DNA of 36,519 bases from Myxococcota bacterium (GCA_023150775.1 JAKLKE010000018.1:5139-41657); one strand, 5' to 3'; positions 16,517-24,618 are shown, counted from the first letter of the stretch. Translations and numbers: made by a program. The notes: a model not told the origin generated them from the sequence alone.

Positions 16517-17779
16517 ATGTCGTACGCAGAGCTCTTCGAGCGCAGCCCCATGCGCATCTTCGAGCGGTCCACCAACGGTGGGCTCGCCAACGGTCAGCTC
16601 GGCGCGATCATCGGCCGCGCCGGGGTGGGCAAGAGCGCCCTCCTCGTGCACGTCGCCCTTGATCGCCTCTTCCGCGACCAGAAGGTGCTGCACATCTCCC
16701 TGCGTGAGGGCGCGGAGCACGTCCGCACCTTCTACAGCGAGATCTTCGAGGGCATCGCCCGCGTGTCCCGGCTCAAGGGCCCCGACCGCGACCGCGCCTT
16801 GGTCAAGATCGAGAAGGGTCGCCTCGTCCAGTGTTACCTCGACCGTGGCTTCGGCGCGGCCGACCTGGACAAGGCCATCAGCTTCACCGCCGACGTCATG
16901 CACTTTGTGCCTGACCTCGTCGTCGTGGACGGCTTCGACACCTCCAACGAGGCCGAAGTCAACGGCCTCGCGGCGCTGGCCAAGGCCCGCAACGTCTCGA
17001 TCTGGACGTCTGCCCGGGTAGACGGTGGCGCGGCGATCGGCAACGAGGGCGTCTGGGACACCCTCATCCGCCTCGACCCCGTCGACACGGTCATCGAGCT
17101 CAAGGTAGAGCGCGCTGGCGGCGCGGCGGTGGCGGAGGCCATGGGCCTTCAGCTCGACCCCAGCACCATGCTCCTCTCCGGCGAAGACACCTGGGACGCG
17201 GCCTCGGCCCCGCCCTCGCCCAAGCCCACGGACTGCACGGTGTACTCCGGCGGCGCCCCTGGCGCTGAGGCCGTCTTCGGCGAGGCCGCTGAGCGTTTCG
17301 GCGTCACCGAGATGAACTTCACCTTCGACGGGCACAAGCAGGTCCGCGAGCGTGGTCGCCACATGCTGGCCGAGCGTGAGCTCGCCGCCGGTGACGTGTC
17401 GCTGGTGTATGTCTCCAAGCGCCTGAACCGCACCTACTCTGAGGGCACGATGATCCGTCGTGTGCTCCAGAGCTTGTGGCACCAGGTCAGCCGGGCCCAG
17501 CAGGTCTTCGTCGTGGGCACGATCCTCGACGACGGCACGGTGACCGGCGGCACGGGCTGGTCTGTCGAGCTCGCGCGGATGTGGCACAAGGATCTCTGGG
17601 TCTACGATCAAGAGAAAGAGTCCTGGTTCCACTGGACGGGTGAGCGTTGGGTGGCCGGCGTGGCCGTCATCGAGAGCCCCCATTTCTGCGGCACGGGCAC
17701 CCGGTACCTCACCGAGGCCGGCGCCCGCGCGGTGAACGCCCTCTACGAGCGCAGCTTCGGCCAGCACGCCGCGAGCTGA
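16517..17779 (+). CDS. RecA/KaiC-like ATPase fused to a SLOG-like domain
   Basis: 420 residues; start ATG 16517 with GAGGAG 8 bases upstream, overlapping the fusA stop. Residues ~1-200 are a RecA/KaiC-type ATPase: Walker A GRAGVGKS (33-40), Walker B LVVVDGFD (134-141), and an opening 'IFERSTNGGLANGQLGAIIG' like KaiC/RadA-type domains that hand out energy to partners. Residues ~238-420 look like a Rossmann-type nucleotide-binding domain of the SLOG/LOG superfamily: 'YSGGAPGAEAVFGEAAERFG' near 243-262 and 'TGGTGWSVELA' with 'LWVYD' following, typical of families that bind or cleave nucleotide-derived ligands. I know no described protein joining these halves. It is presumably co-transcribed with fusA and may regulate translation or sense a nucleotide signal; that is inference. 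Confidence 0.85.
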   Translation: MSYAELFERSPMRIFERSTNGGLANGQLGAIIGRAGVGKSALLVHVALDRLFRDQKVLHISLREGAEHVRTFYSEIFEGIARVSRLKGPDRDRALVKIEKGRLVQCYLDRGFGAADLDKAISFTADVMHFVPDLVVVDGFDTSNEAEVNGLAALAKARNVSIWTSARVDGGAAIGNEGVWDTLIRLDPVDTVIELKVERAGGAAVAEAMGLQLDPSTMLLSGEDTWDAASAPPSPKPTDCTVYSGGAPGAEAVFGEAAERFGVTEMNFTFDGHKQVRERGRHMLAERELAAGDVSLVYVSKRLNRTYSEGTMIRRVLQSLWHQVSRAQQVFVVGTILDDGTVTGGTGWSVELARMWHKDLWVYDQEKESWFHWTGERWVAGVAVIESPHFCGTGTRYLTEAGARAVNALYERSFGQHAAS

Positions 17780-17798
17780 TTCACCCCAGGGTGAGCAA

Positions 17799-17835
17799 GA
17801 CCGGGCTCGGATACGAAAGTGTCCGGGCCCGAGTC
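17799..17835. terminator. Strong GAAA-loop hairpin between convergent genes
   Basis: GGGCTCGGATAC (17803-17814), loop GAAA (17815-17818) and GTGTCCGGGCCC (17819-17830) form a 12-base stem with only G-T wobbles; with one bulged A it extends to 17799-17835. It separates genes ending at 17779 and 17855. No T-tract follows on either strand, so it may be a Rho-assisted terminator or transcript stabiliser. Confidence 0.7.
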
Positions 17836-17854
17836 GCTTCAGGCGGCCACGGTC

Positions 17855-18673
17855 CTAATCGGCGCTGATCATGCAGCCGGGCTCGGTCCACCACGCCTTG
17901 CCCCGGGCGCCGTCGGGGGCCGTGGGCGAGTAGTTTGGCGTGTAGGCGACCTGCCAGCCGAACACGTCTTGGCGTAGGCCCATCGCGCCGCCGTAGAGCT
18001 CATCGGAGGTGTCCCAGAGCAGCTCGGTGATCTTGGCGTCTACGACGGGGTGAGCGACGGGCTTCGCGGGGTTGAGCTTCTCGGCGGCGGTGGGGCGCAT
18101 GAGCCCGGCGGCGCCGAGGCGCTTGAGCTGGTAAGCCGCCTCGGCGTCGATGGTGGCGAGGCCCGCGAGGGGGCCCAGGCCGAAGAGCCGGCCCAAGAGC
18201 CAGTCCGTGTCGTGGGCGACGGCGATGGTCGAGAGGCGCTCGCCGGGGCCGCCGAAGGGCAAAAGCTCGGGGCCGTTCCCGGCGGTGCCCCCGAAGGGCT
18301 CCAGCTCCATGAGCCAGGCCGGGCTCAACAGACCGCCAGAGCGCGCGGACCCGGCCCAGGCCCAGATCAGGTGCTGCTCGCTGCCGTAGTAGCCTCGGGC
18401 TTGGGAGAGCGCGACGAGGTCCGCCGTGCCCCGCACCCCACCCTGGCCGTCTACCCGGGGGATGTCGGCGTAGGCCAAGGCGTCGTCAGCGTCTTTGCGG
18501 GCGCGGGCGGCGTCGAGGTCCAGGGCGCTCGACGGGCTCAAGGGGCTGACCTGCACCCGGACGTGCCGGGAGCAGATCACCGTGGCCTCGGCGGAGACCT
18601 CAGACTTGAGCCCAGCCTCGGCGGCGCCGGGCAGCTCCGCCGCCAACGCCGTCGAGAGGAGGAGGCCCAGCAT
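17855..18673 (-). CDS. Secreted protein of unknown function coupled to aspS
   Basis: 272 residues; the ATG at 18673 overlaps the aspS stop (TGATG), so translation is probably coupled. An N-terminal hydrophobic stretch ending ALAAEL predicts a Sec signal peptide with cleavage after AxA. The mature protein has 'HDTDWLLGRLFGLGPLAGL' and 'DSDELYG'-like polar loops, one Cys near the start of the mature chain and one near the C-terminus that might pair. No known catalytic motif is obvious. It resembles extracytoplasmic hypothetical proteins in related bacteria, but I cannot name a family. It ends near the strong hairpin shared with the fusA operon. Confidence 0.8.
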   Translation of the reverse strand: MLGLLLSTALAAELPGAAEAGLKSEVSAEATVICSRHVRVQVSPLSPSSALDLDAARARKDADDALAYADIPRVDGQGGVRGTADLVALSQARGYYGSEQHLIWAWAGSARSGGLLSPAWLMELEPFGGTAGNGPELLPFGGPGERLSTIAVAHDTDWLLGRLFGLGPLAGLATIDAEAAYQLKRLGAAGLMRPTAAEKLNPAKPVAHPVVDAKITELLWDTSDELYGGAMGLRQDVFGWQVAYTPNYSPTAPDGARGKAWWTEPGCMISAD

Positions 18674-20436
18674 CAACCGAGGTTCTTGACGTGCAGCTCG
18701 ACGAGCTGCGCCGGGTCCACGGGGCTGGGGCTCCCGGCCATCATGTCTTGGGCCTTCGTCGTCTTGGGGAAGGCGATGACGTCGCGGATGTTCTCCGTGC
18801 CCGCCAACAACATCACGCTGCGGTCGAAGCCGAAGGCGATGCCGCCATGGGGCGGGGCGCCGCAGCGTAAGGCCGACAACAAGAAGCCGAAGCGCTCCTC
18901 GGCCTCTTCAGCCTCGATGCCCAAGGCGCTGAACACCTTGGACTGCACCGCGGAGTCGTGGATACGGATCGAGCCGCCCGCGATCTCGTAGCCGTTGCAG
19001 ACGAGGTCGTAGGCGCTCGCCCGGATCTCTCCGGCGCGGTCGGTGCCGAGGAGGTGGATGTCCTCAGCCTTGGGGCTGGTGAAGGGGTGGTGCATCGCCA
19101 CCCAGCGCTGGCTGTCTTTGTCCCAGTCGAACGCCGGGAAGTCGTTGACCCAGCAGAAGCTGAACTCGTGCTGGTGCAGGCTGAGGTCGCGGCCGAGCTG
19201 GGCGCGCAGGCGGCCCAGGCCGGGGTTCACGGCGCTCGGGGCGCCGACACCGACGAGCAGCAGGTCACCGGGCTCACCGCCCAGGGCGCTGACCACAGAC
19301 GCGGCCTCCTCCGCCGAGAGCAGCTTCGCCAAGGAGCCCGTGAGGCCCTCGGCGCCGACCTTGCCCCACAGGAGCCCGCCCATGCCGTAGCGCTTCACGA
19401 AGTCGGTGTAGCCGTTGAGCACCTTGTTGGAGGCGGCCTCGGCGTGGCCCTTCACGTTCATGCCCCGGCACACGCCGTCGTTGGCCAAGCCGCCGGAGAT
19501 CACCGTAGAGGCGCTGCCGACGACGAGGTCGGTCAGCGTCTTGAGGTGCATCCCGAAGCGGGTGTCGGGGGAGTCGATGCCGTAGCGGTCGATGGCCTCG
19601 GCGTAGGTGATCCGGGGGATCTCGGCGATGGTGAGGCCGCGGATCTCGCTGAACATCGCGCGCAGCACACCCTCGGCGACCTCCATCACCGTGTCTTCGG
19701 TGGGGAACGAGATCTCGATGTCGATCTGCGTGAACTCGGGCTGGCGGTCGGCGCGCAGGTCCTCGTCGCGGAAACACTTCACGATCTGGAAGTAGCGGTC
19801 CATGCCCGCCACCATGAGGATCTGCTTGAAGATCTGCGGCGACTGCGGCAGGGCGTACCACTGGCCGGGGTGAACCCGGGACGGCACGAGGTAGTCGCGG
19901 GCGCCTTCAGGGGTGGACTTGTTGAGGATCGGCGTCTCGACCTCGATGAAGTCTTCAGCGTCCAAGTAGCGGCGCACGGCCTGGCTGGCCTTGTGCCGAA
20001 TGATGAGGTGCCGCTGGAGCGTGGGGCGGCGCAGGTCCAGAAAGCGCCACTTGAGCCGCGTCTCCTCTTGCGCCTGCATGGCCGTCTCGGCGGTGAAGGG
20101 CAAGGGCTCGGTCTTGTTGAGCACCTTGATGCCCGAGGCCAAGACCTCCACGGCGCCGGTGGGGAGGTTCGGGTTGGGGTTGGCCCGGGCGACGACCTCG
20201 CCGGTGACCTCGACCACATACTCCGAGCGCACGAGCCCCAGCTCATCCTTCACCGAGGGCGCGCAGCGCTCATCCACGGTGACCTGGGCGAGCCCAAAAC
20301 GATCCCGCAGCACCACGAAGGCCACGCCACCAAAGTCTCGGACCGACTGCGCCCAGCCCTGCAGGACCACTTGTTGGCCGATGTGCTCAGCGCGGAGCTC
20401 TCCGCAGCGGTGGGTGCGACGAACGTTCTTCAGCAT
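18673..20436 (-). CDS. aspS: Aspartyl-tRNA synthetase
   Basis: 587 residues from ATG 20436 (AGGAGA precedes it); the frame is open for 13 codons more, but without ribosome site. Class II synthetase that charges tRNA-Asp: N-terminal OB-fold anticodon-binding domain (to ~105), motif 1 region, motif 2 FRDEDLRADRQPEFTQ (~222-237), the bacterial GAD insertion (~300-420), and motif 3 GGIAFGFDR near the C-terminus. The length matches the bacterial type. In the OB-fold, 'SVRDFGGVAF' carries Phe35 where E. coli has Leu and non-discriminating Pseudomonas-type enzymes have His; whether it also makes Asp-tRNA-Asn cannot be decided. It is followed by a coupled secreted protein. Confidence 0.97.
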   Translation of the reverse strand: MLKNVRRTHRCGELRAEHIGQQVVLQGWAQSVRDFGGVAFVVLRDRFGLAQVTVDERCAPSVKDELGLVRSEYVVEVTGEVVARANPNPNLPTGAVEVLASGIKVLNKTEPLPFTAETAMQAQEETRLKWRFLDLRRPTLQRHLIIRHKASQAVRRYLDAEDFIEVETPILNKSTPEGARDYLVPSRVHPGQWYALPQSPQIFKQILMVAGMDRYFQIVKCFRDEDLRADRQPEFTQIDIEISFPTEDTVMEVAEGVLRAMFSEIRGLTIAEIPRITYAEAIDRYGIDSPDTRFGMHLKTLTDLVVGSASTVISGGLANDGVCRGMNVKGHAEAASNKVLNGYTDFVKRYGMGGLLWGKVGAEGLTGSLAKLLSAEEAASVVSALGGEPGDLLLVGVGAPSAVNPGLGRLRAQLGRDLSLHQHEFSFCWVNDFPAFDWDKDSQRWVAMHHPFTSPKAEDIHLLGTDRAGEIRASAYDLVCNGYEIAGGSIRIHDSAVQSKVFSALGIEAEEAEERFGFLLSALRCGAPPHGGIAFGFDRSVMLLAGTENIRDVIAFPKTTKAQDMMAGSPSPVDPAQLVELHVKNLG

Positions 20437-20505
20437 AGGATCTCCTGGGCCTCCGAGGGGAGGACAGGAGCCCACCTAATCCGGCACGGGCGGGGGTGCA
20501 CGGGC

Positions 20506-20524
20506 TCATCCGCGAGACGGATGA
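20506..20524. promoter_or_regulatory. 7-bp inverted repeat upstream of aspS
   Basis: TCATCCG-CGAGA-CGGATGA at 20506-20524 forms a perfect 7-base hairpin, 70 bases upstream of the aspS start and 15 bases outside the left repeat of the ATPase cassette. It may be an aspS operator/leader or a leftover of the insertion site. Confidence 0.4.
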
Positions 20525-20538
20525 CGGGGATGGCACAC

Positions 20539-20590
20539 GAGGGCGTTATCTTACGACAAGACTATCGTACGATAAATTTCTCGTATATTA
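20539..20590 (+). repeat. Left inverted repeat of ATPase cassette
   Basis: A 52-base AT-rich element starting GAGGG and ending GTATATTA. It matches the reverse complement of 24553-24604 at 41 of 52 positions with no gaps (hand-counted). It has two near-palindromes: TATCTTACGACA (20547-20558) and perfect TATCGTACGATA (20563-20574), centres 16 bases apart. It ends 6 bases before the stop codon of the 20597-23386 gene. Confidence 0.9.
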
Positions 20591-20596
20591 TAAGGC

Positions 20597-23386
20597 TCAC
20601 TCGGGCTCGTCGGGCAGCGCGTCGAGCAGGGGCTTGGCCTTCATAGAGGTGATCAGCGTGCGGAGGACCACGCGAGCAGGTGCCGCGAGCTGGGCGTAGG
20701 GGCGAGGGTTCTCGGGCAAGGCCGCAAGGGCTGAGAGCATCTCAAAGGCCGCCTCTGGGAGCCGCTCGCGAATGATCTTCCAGTGCGCCTCGGTGAGCGA
20801 TGTGGGTGGGGACTCTGCGCGCAGCATAATGAGCCAATAACCTACCATATCTAGGGCGATCGGGTGCTCGTCGAGGGGGAAGGCGTCTAGCCAGCGCTGA
20901 AGACCCATCGGGGAGCCGCTCAGGTGGAGCGCCTGGACCGCGCTCACTCCGAAGACGAACGCCTCATCGAATAGAACCGGTTGCGTGAGCGGTGCGATCG
21001 GCGGCACTGCCTCACCCAAGGCGAGCCGGGCGAGGGCCTTGAGGCGTTGGGCGGCGGGGTGGTTGTGGGTGTCGAACGTTTGAAGGAGCCTGGCGGGGTC
21101 GTCCAGCATCATCAGGGCGATGTTGGCGTACACGGGCGAATCAGGGCTGCCCTTAAGGGCCTCTACCATGTGGATTTGCGCTTGGGCATCCTTTCCCAAG
21201 CGTTGATAAGCGATGGCGAGGTTGCTGTGCGATAACTCGGGATTGAACCCTAAGTCCAGCAGCCGCTTAGCATATTGAACAAGTCCATTCATATCGCCGA
21301 CCTGTACCGACGCCCGCTGCGCCGCTGCGAGAAGCCAAAGGCTATCGGGCCAGCGCTTGAGGGCGGCGCGGGCGATCTTGAGCCCCGTTGCCGGATCTGC
21401 GAAGACGAGGCGTAGTGCCTTGAGCGCGTGGGCGTTCTCGCCGCGAACGCTCTCCCACAGATCCTCTCCGAGCGAGGCGAGCGCAGCGGCGTCCTGCAAG
21501 CCCATGAGCGCGATCACCAAGCCAAGGCGATCCGGTGCCGAGAGTGACCTCATGGGGGCCGCGAGGCCAAGCAGGCGGACCTTAGCGAACTCTCCTGCAT
21601 TGAAAAGAGAACGAAGGAGACTGGGCCATTGAATCGTGTTCCCGGCCCGATAGTGCTCTGCGAGCCGCTCTGCTACCGCCTCAAGAACCTCACGAGCAGC
21701 GCCATGCTCCATGAGCAGCAGCTCCCACACTTTGGGACGCGTGCTACGCTCGGCGAGGGCTCGGACCCGCTCCATCAACGGCTCGTTGAGTCGCCGTTTG
21801 TACTCAAACATGTGGGAGAGGATTGCCCCAGCGAAAACGTCAATGAGCATCTGCGCGAATGAACGCCTATCTTTAGGCTCGTTGCCGTCGCCCTCACCCT
21901 CATCCTCGTCGCTCTTCTCCTCGTCCAGCGGCGGCACCTCAGCGAGCTCTACGAGCTTCTCCGCCCACAACTCAAGCTCCGGCGCGTCGATCCTACAGGC
22001 CAGCTCAAACACATCTAGGTAGTGTGTCCAATGCCCCTCCCGCTCCGCTAGATCTTTCACCCCCTCATACGCCGCGTGAGGATCCTTGCTCTCCTGCTGC
22101 TTAATCCGCTCCCGAGAGAGCTTGGCGTAGGCGGATTCGTCCTCGAACGGCAGCATGAGCGCCGCCGCGTACACGCTGCCCGAGAGCTCGACGCCCCTGA
22201 GTCCGCCCATCCGTTCGCCGACCTCACGCCGGGGGATCCACGCCGCCACAAACTTCGCCAGGGCTGAGGGCAGGCGCTCCGGGCGCTTCATCGCCCAGGC
22301 GATTCGGTGGAGGGGGTCGGCCAGCTCATAGAAGGTTTCGCGGCCGACACGAAGGCTCCGCACGAGGCCGTCTTGATGCAGGTAACGAAGCTGCCCCGAG
22401 GCCGTGGTGGGGTTATCAAAGCACCGCTCGGCCAGCTCGCTCACCGAGAGGGTGCCCCAACACTCAGCGAGCTGCTCTAGGTATGGCTGCTGGCCGGGAG
22501 GGCGCCGGGCCATCTGCTCTTGGAAGTACGGCGTCAGCTCCTCGGCGAGATCGACGAAGACGCCTTCCAGGTCACCCAGACGGCGATGACGCAAGAAGGG
22601 GAATACGAGGGCTAAGGCCCGGGGGTTGGCGCCGAGCAGGTGGCGGATGGCGCCGACCTGGGCGCGGCCGATCTCGCCGCTGAGGTCACGAAGGAGGAGC
22701 TTGTCGTCGTGCAGCGCGGCGAGGCGCCTCAGCATCTCGACGCACTCCTCAAGACTAAGCGGAGCCAGGGTGAACCTCTCAAAGCTCTGATAGAAGGGTA
22801 GGTTCGCGCTGGTGAATGTCGCGCCGTAGGTGCAGCTCGCGCCAAAGAGGCACCAGCCGGGGTGCGCGGCGAGGAGCGCGCGCAGCCGAGACTGACCATC
22901 GGGCTTGATGGCGTCGAAGAGGCGATCGAGGTTCTCGACGAGCAGCACCAGCGGCGTGGTTGCGACGCGCTCCTCCAAGAGGCTGACGGCGGTGTTGAGC
23001 TGCTCCGTCCGGGGCGTCGTCTGCACGAGGCGCACAAGCTCCGCGGCGGTGGGGGCGCCATCCCGGTCGGGCAGCGCGGCGAGGATCTTCGCGATGAAGG
23101 CGACGAGCTGAGCGATGTGCTCCTCTTCGCCTAGCTCCACGAGCAAAAGCTCACCACGCTCGGCGTAGGGGCGAAGCCTGTGCCCCAGCAAGGTCATCAG
23201 GTGTGACTTGCCTGAGCCTCTGGGGCCGGTGAGCAGCGCGTACCGGCCGACCTTCTGCTTCGCGCTCTGCGCTAGCATCCTCGTGAGGTGCTCCAGGAGC
23301 TTGTGGCGCCCGACGAAGGCTCGCTCTAGCGCGTCGACGGGCACCACGCGGGGAGAAAAACGGGAGTGTCGAATGGTCTCGGCCAT
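20597..23386 (-). CDS. Large AAA+/STAND-like ATPase with winged helix and helical repeats
   Basis: 929 residues from ATG 23386, which overlaps the stop codon of the upstream gene by one base (TGATG). Residues ~20-250 form an Orc1/Cdc6- or archaeal-type ATPase: Walker A GPRGSGKS (54-61), Walker B PLVLLVENLD (145-154), sensor-like 'LFGASCTYG'. A winged-helix-like region follows (~310-370, 'LSVSELAERCFDNPTTASGQLRYLHQDGLV'). The rest (~400-929) is helical, with TPR-like units ('LLDLGFNPELSHSNLAIAYQRLG', 'SPVYANIALMMLDDP') and a strongly acidic linker (DEEKSDEDEGEGDGNEP). This layout, a P-loop switch plus repeat sensor, is typical of STAND-type signalling ATPases. No effector nuclease, TIR or membrane domain is visible, so the output is unknown. 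Less GC-rich than the neighbours. Confidence 0.88.
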   Translation of the reverse strand: MAETIRHSRFSPRVVPVDALERAFVGRHKLLEHLTRMLAQSAKQKVGRYALLTGPRGSGKSHLMTLLGHRLRPYAERGELLLVELGEEEHIAQLVAFIAKILAALPDRDGAPTAAELVRLVQTTPRTEQLNTAVSLLEERVATTPLVLLVENLDRLFDAIKPDGQSRLRALLAAHPGWCLFGASCTYGATFTSANLPFYQSFERFTLAPLSLEECVEMLRRLAALHDDKLLLRDLSGEIGRAQVGAIRHLLGANPRALALVFPFLRHRRLGDLEGVFVDLAEELTPYFQEQMARRPPGQQPYLEQLAECWGTLSVSELAERCFDNPTTASGQLRYLHQDGLVRSLRVGRETFYELADPLHRIAWAMKRPERLPSALAKFVAAWIPRREVGERMGGLRGVELSGSVYAAALMLPFEDESAYAKLSRERIKQQESKDPHAAYEGVKDLAEREGHWTHYLDVFELACRIDAPELELWAEKLVELAEVPPLDEEKSDEDEGEGDGNEPKDRRSFAQMLIDVFAGAILSHMFEYKRRLNEPLMERVRALAERSTRPKVWELLLMEHGAAREVLEAVAERLAEHYRAGNTIQWPSLLRSLFNAGEFAKVRLLGLAAPMRSLSAPDRLGLVIALMGLQDAAALASLGEDLWESVRGENAHALKALRLVFADPATGLKIARAALKRWPDSLWLLAAAQRASVQVGDMNGLVQYAKRLLDLGFNPELSHSNLAIAYQRLGKDAQAQIHMVEALKGSPDSPVYANIALMMLDDPARLLQTFDTHNHPAAQRLKALARLALGEAVPPIAPLTQPVLFDEAFVFGVSAVQALHLSGSPMGLQRWLDAFPLDEHPIALDMVGYWLIMLRAESPPTSLTEAHWKIIRERLPEAAFEMLSALAALPENPRPYAQLAAPARVVLRTLITSMKAKPLLDALPDEPE

Positions 23387-24546
23387 CAGCGTCTCCGGAT
23401 GTTGATGGAGCGGTGTTGGGCCCAGTAGCGGCGCAGGAGCTCAAGGCGGAAGGTGTACTTTTTCCCGACTCGTTTGAGATAAAGGTCGCGCTCAAGGCGT
23501 TGGAGAACAGGCAACACCACATCACGTTCAAGGCTGAGCTTGATGGCGAGCTCGTCTACATCAGACTTTCGTTGGACCAGCTCGTCAAGGGCCCGGCGCA
23601 TGATGACGTGCTGATCGGGGTAATACTCCTCCAGGCGACGCTCGTACGCGCCGAGCTCCAAGGGGTCTTGAACCTCGGTGAGGAGCGCCTCAATCGTTTG
23701 ATTGATCATCTCCTCAGACCAAATACCCTGCTCATCGAGCTTGGCCGCGACGTGCTGCATCACGAAAGGGTGCCCCTCGCAGCGGCTCACCAGAGGCTTG
23801 ACCAGCGCGTGGTGCTCAGGTCGGAGAGTGGCTCGGGCGAGCTCTGCGCCCTGTTCCGGCGTCAGCACGGGGAGCTCTTGTTTGTTGACGTCATTGAGGG
23901 GCTCGAAGGTGTGGCCCGCTGCCCTCAGGCGATCTAGCACCTCGGCCATGCCAATCGAGCCCGTCAGTACAAAACGAAGGCGTGTGTGCCGTCGGTCTTG
24001 GCGGATGGCGCGCAACAAATCTAAGATCTGCATCGCTCTTTGGGGCTCGCCTCGTTGCGCGAGGCGCATCAAAAAATAGGTCAGCTCGTCCCAAAGGAAG
24101 ACTACACAGCTCTGATCCTGGTCCGCCCAAGCCTGGAGTCTATCGAAGAAGTTGTTGAGGTCCGTCGACCAGCTCTCCTCCGTGAGGCTGAGCTTGAGCC
24201 ACTGGGTCTCTACGCTTGGAACGCGCTGGAACAACCCAGACAGCCAAGCGCCTATGCTGCGATTGATCCCGAGCTCGCGCTTAGCCTGCGTGGTGACGGT
24301 CTGCACCAACGCCATAGGCGACTGAAGCGCCTGAAGGTCGGACTTGATCACCCGCACATGAGCAGGAGGCGCGCTCGCCATCTTGGTCAGCACGGACGAC
24401 TTGCCCATGCGGCGCGGCGCGGTGAGCAAGATGCTGTTCTTCTCTAGGATCTTCCAGTAGCCAGTGATGATCATGTCCCTCCCGTATATCTTCTCGGGAG
24501 GGAGCGCAGCGCCAGGCGCGGGGAGGTCGTAAGTGGAGGTGTTCAT
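23386..24546 (-). CDS. Archaeal-type AAA ATPase with C-terminal winged helix
   Basis: 386 residues from ATG 24546. Walker A APRRMGKS (43-50), a signature typical of the archaeal-ATPase/COG1672-like family, and Walker B CVVFLWDE (147-154), followed by a sensor-like 'LRFVLTGSIGM'. The C-terminal ~75 residues (from ~310, 'DELAIKLSLERDVVLPVLQRLERDLYLKRVGKKYTF') look like a winged helix. It is the first gene of the coupled pair and is shorter than its partner, with the same ATPase-then-winged-helix order. Together they might form a hetero-oligomeric switch. A -10/-35 promoter lies in the right inverted repeat, with almost no leader (see separate entry). No transposition helper such as TnsC-specific motifs could be recognised. 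Confidence 0.88.
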   Translation of the reverse strand: MNTSTYDLPAPGAALPPEKIYGRDMIITGYWKILEKNSILLTAPRRMGKSSVLTKMASAPPAHVRVIKSDLQALQSPMALVQTVTTQAKRELGINRSIGAWLSGLFQRVPSVETQWLKLSLTEESWSTDLNNFFDRLQAWADQDQSCVVFLWDELTYFLMRLAQRGEPQRAMQILDLLRAIRQDRRHTRLRFVLTGSIGMAEVLDRLRAAGHTFEPLNDVNKQELPVLTPEQGAELARATLRPEHHALVKPLVSRCEGHPFVMQHVAAKLDEQGIWSEEMINQTIEALLTEVQDPLELGAYERRLEEYYPDQHVIMRRALDELVQRKSDVDELAIKLSLERDVVLPVLQRLERDLYLKRVGKKYTFRLELLRRYWAQHRSINIRRR

Positions 24547-24552
24547 GCCTCT

Positions 24553-24604
24553 TAATATACGAGAGATTTATCGTACGTCAAATCTATCGTACGATAAATC
24601 CCTC
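24553..24604 (-). repeat. Right inverted repeat of ATPase cassette
   Basis: The 52-base counterpart of 20539-20590 on the other strand. It has perfect TATCGTACGATA at 24585-24596 and TATCGTACGTCA at 24569-24580, again with centres 16 bases apart. It ends 14 bases before the YbjN gene's stop codon and starts 7 bases before the ATPase start codon. Confidence 0.9.
24554..24581 (-). promoter_or_regulatory. Sigma-70-type promoter inside the right inverted repeat
   Basis: On the minus strand, TTGACG (24581-24576) and TATATT (24559-24554) are 16 bases apart, each 5 of 6 matches to consensus. Transcription would begin at about 24547, the base next to the ATG at 24546, so the mRNA may be leaderless. 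The palindromes overlap this promoter, so a protein bound to them would likely block or alter it. In the left repeat the -35 is replaced (CTATCG). Confidence 0.6.
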
Positions 24605-24618
24605 ATACATCCTCCCCC

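Larger units (their letters stand above)
20539..24604. mobile_element. Candidate two-ATPase cassette bounded by inverted repeats
   Basis: Both genes, their promoter and both inverted repeats fit in 4066 bases. Left and right repeats begin 6-7 bases outside the stop and start codons of the operon. Base and codon use in the two genes is visibly less GC-biased than in the flanking aspS and YbjN genes. The flanks are aspS's upstream region and, only 14 bases away, the stop codon of the YbjN gene. No transposase, integrase or clear target-site duplication is found, so mobility is inference; the symmetric repeats could instead be operators of a self-regulated locus. Confidence 0.6.

Noticed and set aside
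20520-20600. tRNA or rRNA gene beside aspS as an attachment site
   Set aside because: No cloverleaf or TTCGANNC arm could be found anywhere near the cassette ends.
18958-20646. Long plus-strand frame opposite aspS
   Set aside because: No motifs; the aspS frame has all three class II motifs.
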